Assembly: GCA_902803255.1 (NCBI GenBank)
Contig: CADCPG010000255.1
Coordinates: 1 to 5,052 of the forward strand
Source of the DNA: an uncultured Ruminococcus sp.
GTDB lineage: Bacteria > Bacillota > Clostridia > Oscillospirales > CAG-272
Length of the DNA: 5,052 nucleotides
Direction of reading: 5' to 3'
The position numbers and the translations under genes are program-made. This document shows, one piece after another, positions 4,234-5,052 of this stretch. Under the pieces are notes generated by a model, which searched no databases, was not told where the DNA came from, and saw nothing but the letters and a program-made list of their open reading frames with translations. How positions within the stretch are numbered: position 1 is the stretch's first letter; every line of letters starts with the position of its first letter.

Positions 4234-5052
4234 TTAAGGATTGAGTCTGTCGGGGCCGCGGAACACGAACTCCGCCTCCTTGATGGAGATGTCGAGGAAG
4301 AGCATCGTCAGTCTGTCGACGCCGAGTCCGAAGCCGCCGTGAGGCGGGCAGCCGTATCTGAAGAACTCGGTGTAGAACTTCACGTCTTCGCCGAGGCCCT
4401 TCTCCGCCGCGTTCGCGCAGAGCTGCGCGTAGCGGTGCTCCCTCTGAGAGCCCGAGGTAATCTCGGTGCCGCGCCAGATGAGGTCGAAGCCCTGAGGCAC
4501 GCCGTGTTCGTCGCGCATGTGGTAGAAGGGGCGCTTGTCGCCCGAGAAATCGGTCACGAACATGAATTCATGTCCGAAGAGATCCTGAGCCAGCCTGTAT
4601 GTGAGGTGTTCGGCGTCGGTCGTGAGATCTCCCTTTTCGGAATCGGGCACGGTATAGCCGTATCTCTGTTCGATCTCCCTGTAAATGTCGGCCACGCTCA
4701 TGACCGGGAATGGCTTCTTCGGGACTATGACGTCGATGCCGTACAGGCGCTTTATGTCGTCTCCGTATTTTGCCGCGACATGCGAGATCATGTCGATGAG
4801 CAGGTCCTCCTCGAAGCTCATGACGTCGCGGAAGGAGTCGATGTAGCTGAATTCAAGATCGAAGCCGGTGAACTCGGTCGCGTGCTTTCTGGTGTACGAC
4901 TTCTCCGCCCTGAAGACGGGGGCGCACTCGAAGACCCGCTCGAAGCCGGCGGCCATCGCCATCTGCTTGTAGAACTGCGGAGACTGCGCGAGGTAGGCGT
5001 TGCCGTCGAAGTAGTCGAGCCTGAACACTTCCGAGCCGCTCTCGCTGGCCGC
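4234..5052 (-). CDS. aspS: Aspartyl-tRNA synthetase, archaeal/nondiscriminating type (C-terminal part)
   Basis: The class II aminoacyl-tRNA synthetase catalytic domain that attaches aspartate to tRNA(Asp), and in many Clostridia also to tRNA(Asn) for later amidation by GatCAB. The visible 272 residues run from the right edge to the stop (TAA, complement of 4234-4236) and form the C-terminal two thirds of a protein usually about 430 residues long. Counting from the edge, QSPQFYKQ (23-30), the motif 2 sequence FRAE (47-50) with HATEFTGFDLEF after it, TEITSGSQREHRY (196-208) and the motif 3 sequence GGFGLGVDRL (239-248) are all present, so the active site looks intact. There is no GAD-type insertion as in ordinary bacterial AspRS, which places it in the compact archaeal/eukaryotic-like branch. 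The GTG at 5026-5028 is an internal valine: the frame continues upstream with the family-like SESGSEVF. The N-terminal anticodon-binding domain, which would help decide tRNA specificity, is outside the window. It is convergent with the solute-binding protein gene and functionally unrelated to it. Confidence 0.92.
   Translation of the reverse strand, partial: AASESGSEVFRLDYFDGNAYLAQSPQFYKQMAMAAGFERVFECAPVFRAEKSYTRKHATEFTGFDLEFSYIDSFRDVMSFEEDLLIDMISHVAAKYGDDIKRLYGIDVIVPKKPFPVMSVADIYREIEQRYGYTVPDSEKGDLTTDAEHLTYRLAQDLFGHEFMFVTDFSGDKRPFYHMRDEHGVPQGFDLIWRGTEITSGSQREHRYAQLCANAAEKGLGEDVKFYTEFFRYGCPPHGGFGLGVDRLTMLFLDISIKEAEFVFRGPDRLNP

Noticed and set aside
5026..5028. GTG as the start of the AspRS gene
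   Set aside because: The frame continues to the right edge with family-like sequence, so this codon is an internal valine and the gene is cut by the window.

Overview
The window looks like a piece of chromosome from a GC-rich member of the Clostridia (Bacillota), probably an uncultured gut or rumen lineage. The evidence is strong AAGGAGG-type ribosome binding sites, a TATAAT promoter, intrinsic terminators, a lipoprotein-type ABC solute-binding protein, a Gram-positive xPxTG-like C-terminal sorting signal, and an archaeal-type aspartyl-tRNA synthetase of the kind found in many Clostridia. The assignment to class level is an inference from style; no rRNA or species marker is present.

Layout: the first 118 bases are the C-terminal tail of an unidentified plus-strand gene. 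A 173-base spacer (119-291) follows; it can fold into a branched structure and carries a TTCCGG/CCGGAA dyad. Then come two tandem, clearly paralogous genes (292-1296 and 1327-2436), 30 bases apart and probably one operon. Each encodes a secreted protein with a signal peptide, a CBM9-like beta-sandwich domain, a Thr/Glu-rich stalk with EVTT repeats, and a C-terminal hydrophobic anchor. The anchors differ: a TPPTG sorting-type signal in the first and a Gly-Gly-Cys plus hydrophobic plus RKRR tail in the second. A strong hairpin terminator (2451-2498) closes this unit.

Next is a separate monocistronic unit: a well-formed promoter (2538-2566), a short leader with a small hairpin, and a 510-residue family-1-type ABC solute-binding lipoprotein (2619-4151). 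No permease or ATPase gene accompanies it. A GNRA-loop hairpin with T tracts on both sides (about 4179-4225) separates it from the convergent minus-strand gene for an archaeal/nondiscriminating-type aspartyl-tRNA synthetase, which runs off the right edge.

Taken together, the three plus-strand secreted proteins suggest a cell-surface carbohydrate capture and uptake function: surface-anchored CBM9-like binders followed by a sugar- or oligosaccharide-type binding lipoprotein. The ligand cannot be told from sequence alone. The aspS gene is housekeeping and is not evidently connected with them. The most distinctive observation is the paralogous pair that keeps the same ectodomain but uses two different C-terminal anchoring signals.
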